Origin: Streptomyces fumanus
GTDB lineage: Bacteria; Actinomycetota; Actinomycetes; Streptomycetales; Streptomycetaceae
Length of the DNA: 64,000 nt
Assembly: GCF_014655295.1 (NCBI RefSeq)
Contig: NZ_BNBI01000019.1
Span: 1 to 64,000, forward strand
Direction of reading: 5' to 3'
Part shown: positions 63,838 through 64,000 of the stretch, piece by piece
Layout of the letters: each line of letters opens with the position of its first letter
How positions within the stretch are numbered: the first letter of the stretch is position 1
Made by a program: the position numbers and the translations under genes
The notes under the pieces: generated by a model
The model's input: only the letters and a program-made list of their open reading frames with translations
Database searches by the model: none
What the model was told of the DNA's origin: nothing

Positions 63838-64000
63838 GGGCTCTTGCTATCCGATCAGGGCCGGTTCACGCACATCCGGCGACGGCGGTACGGGCGGCCG
63901 GTGTGAGCCGTAGGTGAACCGTCCGTGAGCTGCCCGTGCGCCGTCCGGCGGGCGAGATGCCCACTTTTTCCCGCTTTTTTCCGTTCTTCAGGAGAGGACC
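63838..64000. other. Right-edge intergenic region, probable 5' leader of a gene beyond the window
   Basis: The last 60 bases contain unusual T-runs (ACTTTTTCCC, GCTTTTTTCCGTTC) and end in AGGAGAGGACC, a probable ribosome site for a plus-strand gene that starts just past base 64000. The rest should hold the promoter of the ZIP gene on the minus strand. No coding region is visible in these 163 bases. Confidence 0.55.

Overview
The window is chromosomal DNA of a Streptomyces-type actinomycete. Base composition is very GC-rich throughout, GTG starts are common, gene-to-gene ATGA/GTGA overlaps abound, and several encoded families are Streptomyces hallmarks: the small DNA-binding protein Gbn, the 38-residue SGM_5486-type peptide, DUF6286, FHA-ABC exporters and a Spo0M-type sporulation protein. 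From memory, the gene order resembles the SCO179x-SCO185x part of the S. coelicolor core chromosome. I see no integrase, transposase, phage gene, CRISPR array or tRNA. This is ordinary core DNA with some accessory-looking spots.

Layout. 1-300: an AT-richer stretch that reads, on the minus strand, like the promoter/leader of an rRNA operon whose 16S gene lies just off the left edge. 345-8528: DNA repair (mpg), sporulation control (spo0M), a PEBP protein, an HNH nuclease, an SPFH/NfeD membrane pair, an ABC ATPase and a NarL-type two-component system. 8744-11574: an SDR coupled to a divergent QueA-like enzyme, then a secreted lytic transglycosylase. 11665-19389: a large FHA-FHA-ABC exporter (Rv1747-like), serB, a SixA-type phosphatase, two tiny membrane proteins, a CynX/NimT-type MFS transporter and a GntR regulator.

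20054-30927: fabG-fabI fatty acid synthesis, the TldD/TldE protease pair, tyrS, GlsB-type and DUF3099 membrane proteins, moaA, and an acetate-type symporter with its DUF485 partner. 31184-40283: two tandem paralogous secreted subtilases, a CopD-like membrane protein, a DnaQ-BRCT exonuclease, SURF1, a GH15 glycosidase and an SDR. 40293-43420: an Asp23/Gls24 envelope-stress cluster of five overlapping genes plus one divergent gene. At least five of its six products appear to carry Asp23-like segments. 43445-50192: an enoyl-CoA hydratase, gbn, an ABC-F ATPase, a hypothetical protein, an alpha/beta hydrolase and a class II aldolase.

50398-51898 is a low-affinity phosphate transporter behind a probable PHO box. 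52022-63082 is a cobalamin riboswitch followed by seven stop/start-overlapping cobalamin genes (cobD, cobQ, cobN, chlI/D-type chelatase, cobO, cobB, cobI), then a ZIP-family metal transporter on the other strand. The cob genes cover cobalt insertion, adenosylation, amidation and aminopropanol attachment, plus one early methyltransferase. The remaining corrin-ring genes are not in the window.

The items most worth a second look are the diverged QueA-like enzyme, the multi-protein Asp23-fold cluster, the GATC-rich mutually exclusive palindromes beside gbn, a possible small RNA at 27390-27471, the palindromic repeat embedded inside tldD, and the rRNA leader at the left edge that could be mis-annotated as protein genes. 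I found no clearly new multi-gene defence or biosynthetic system.
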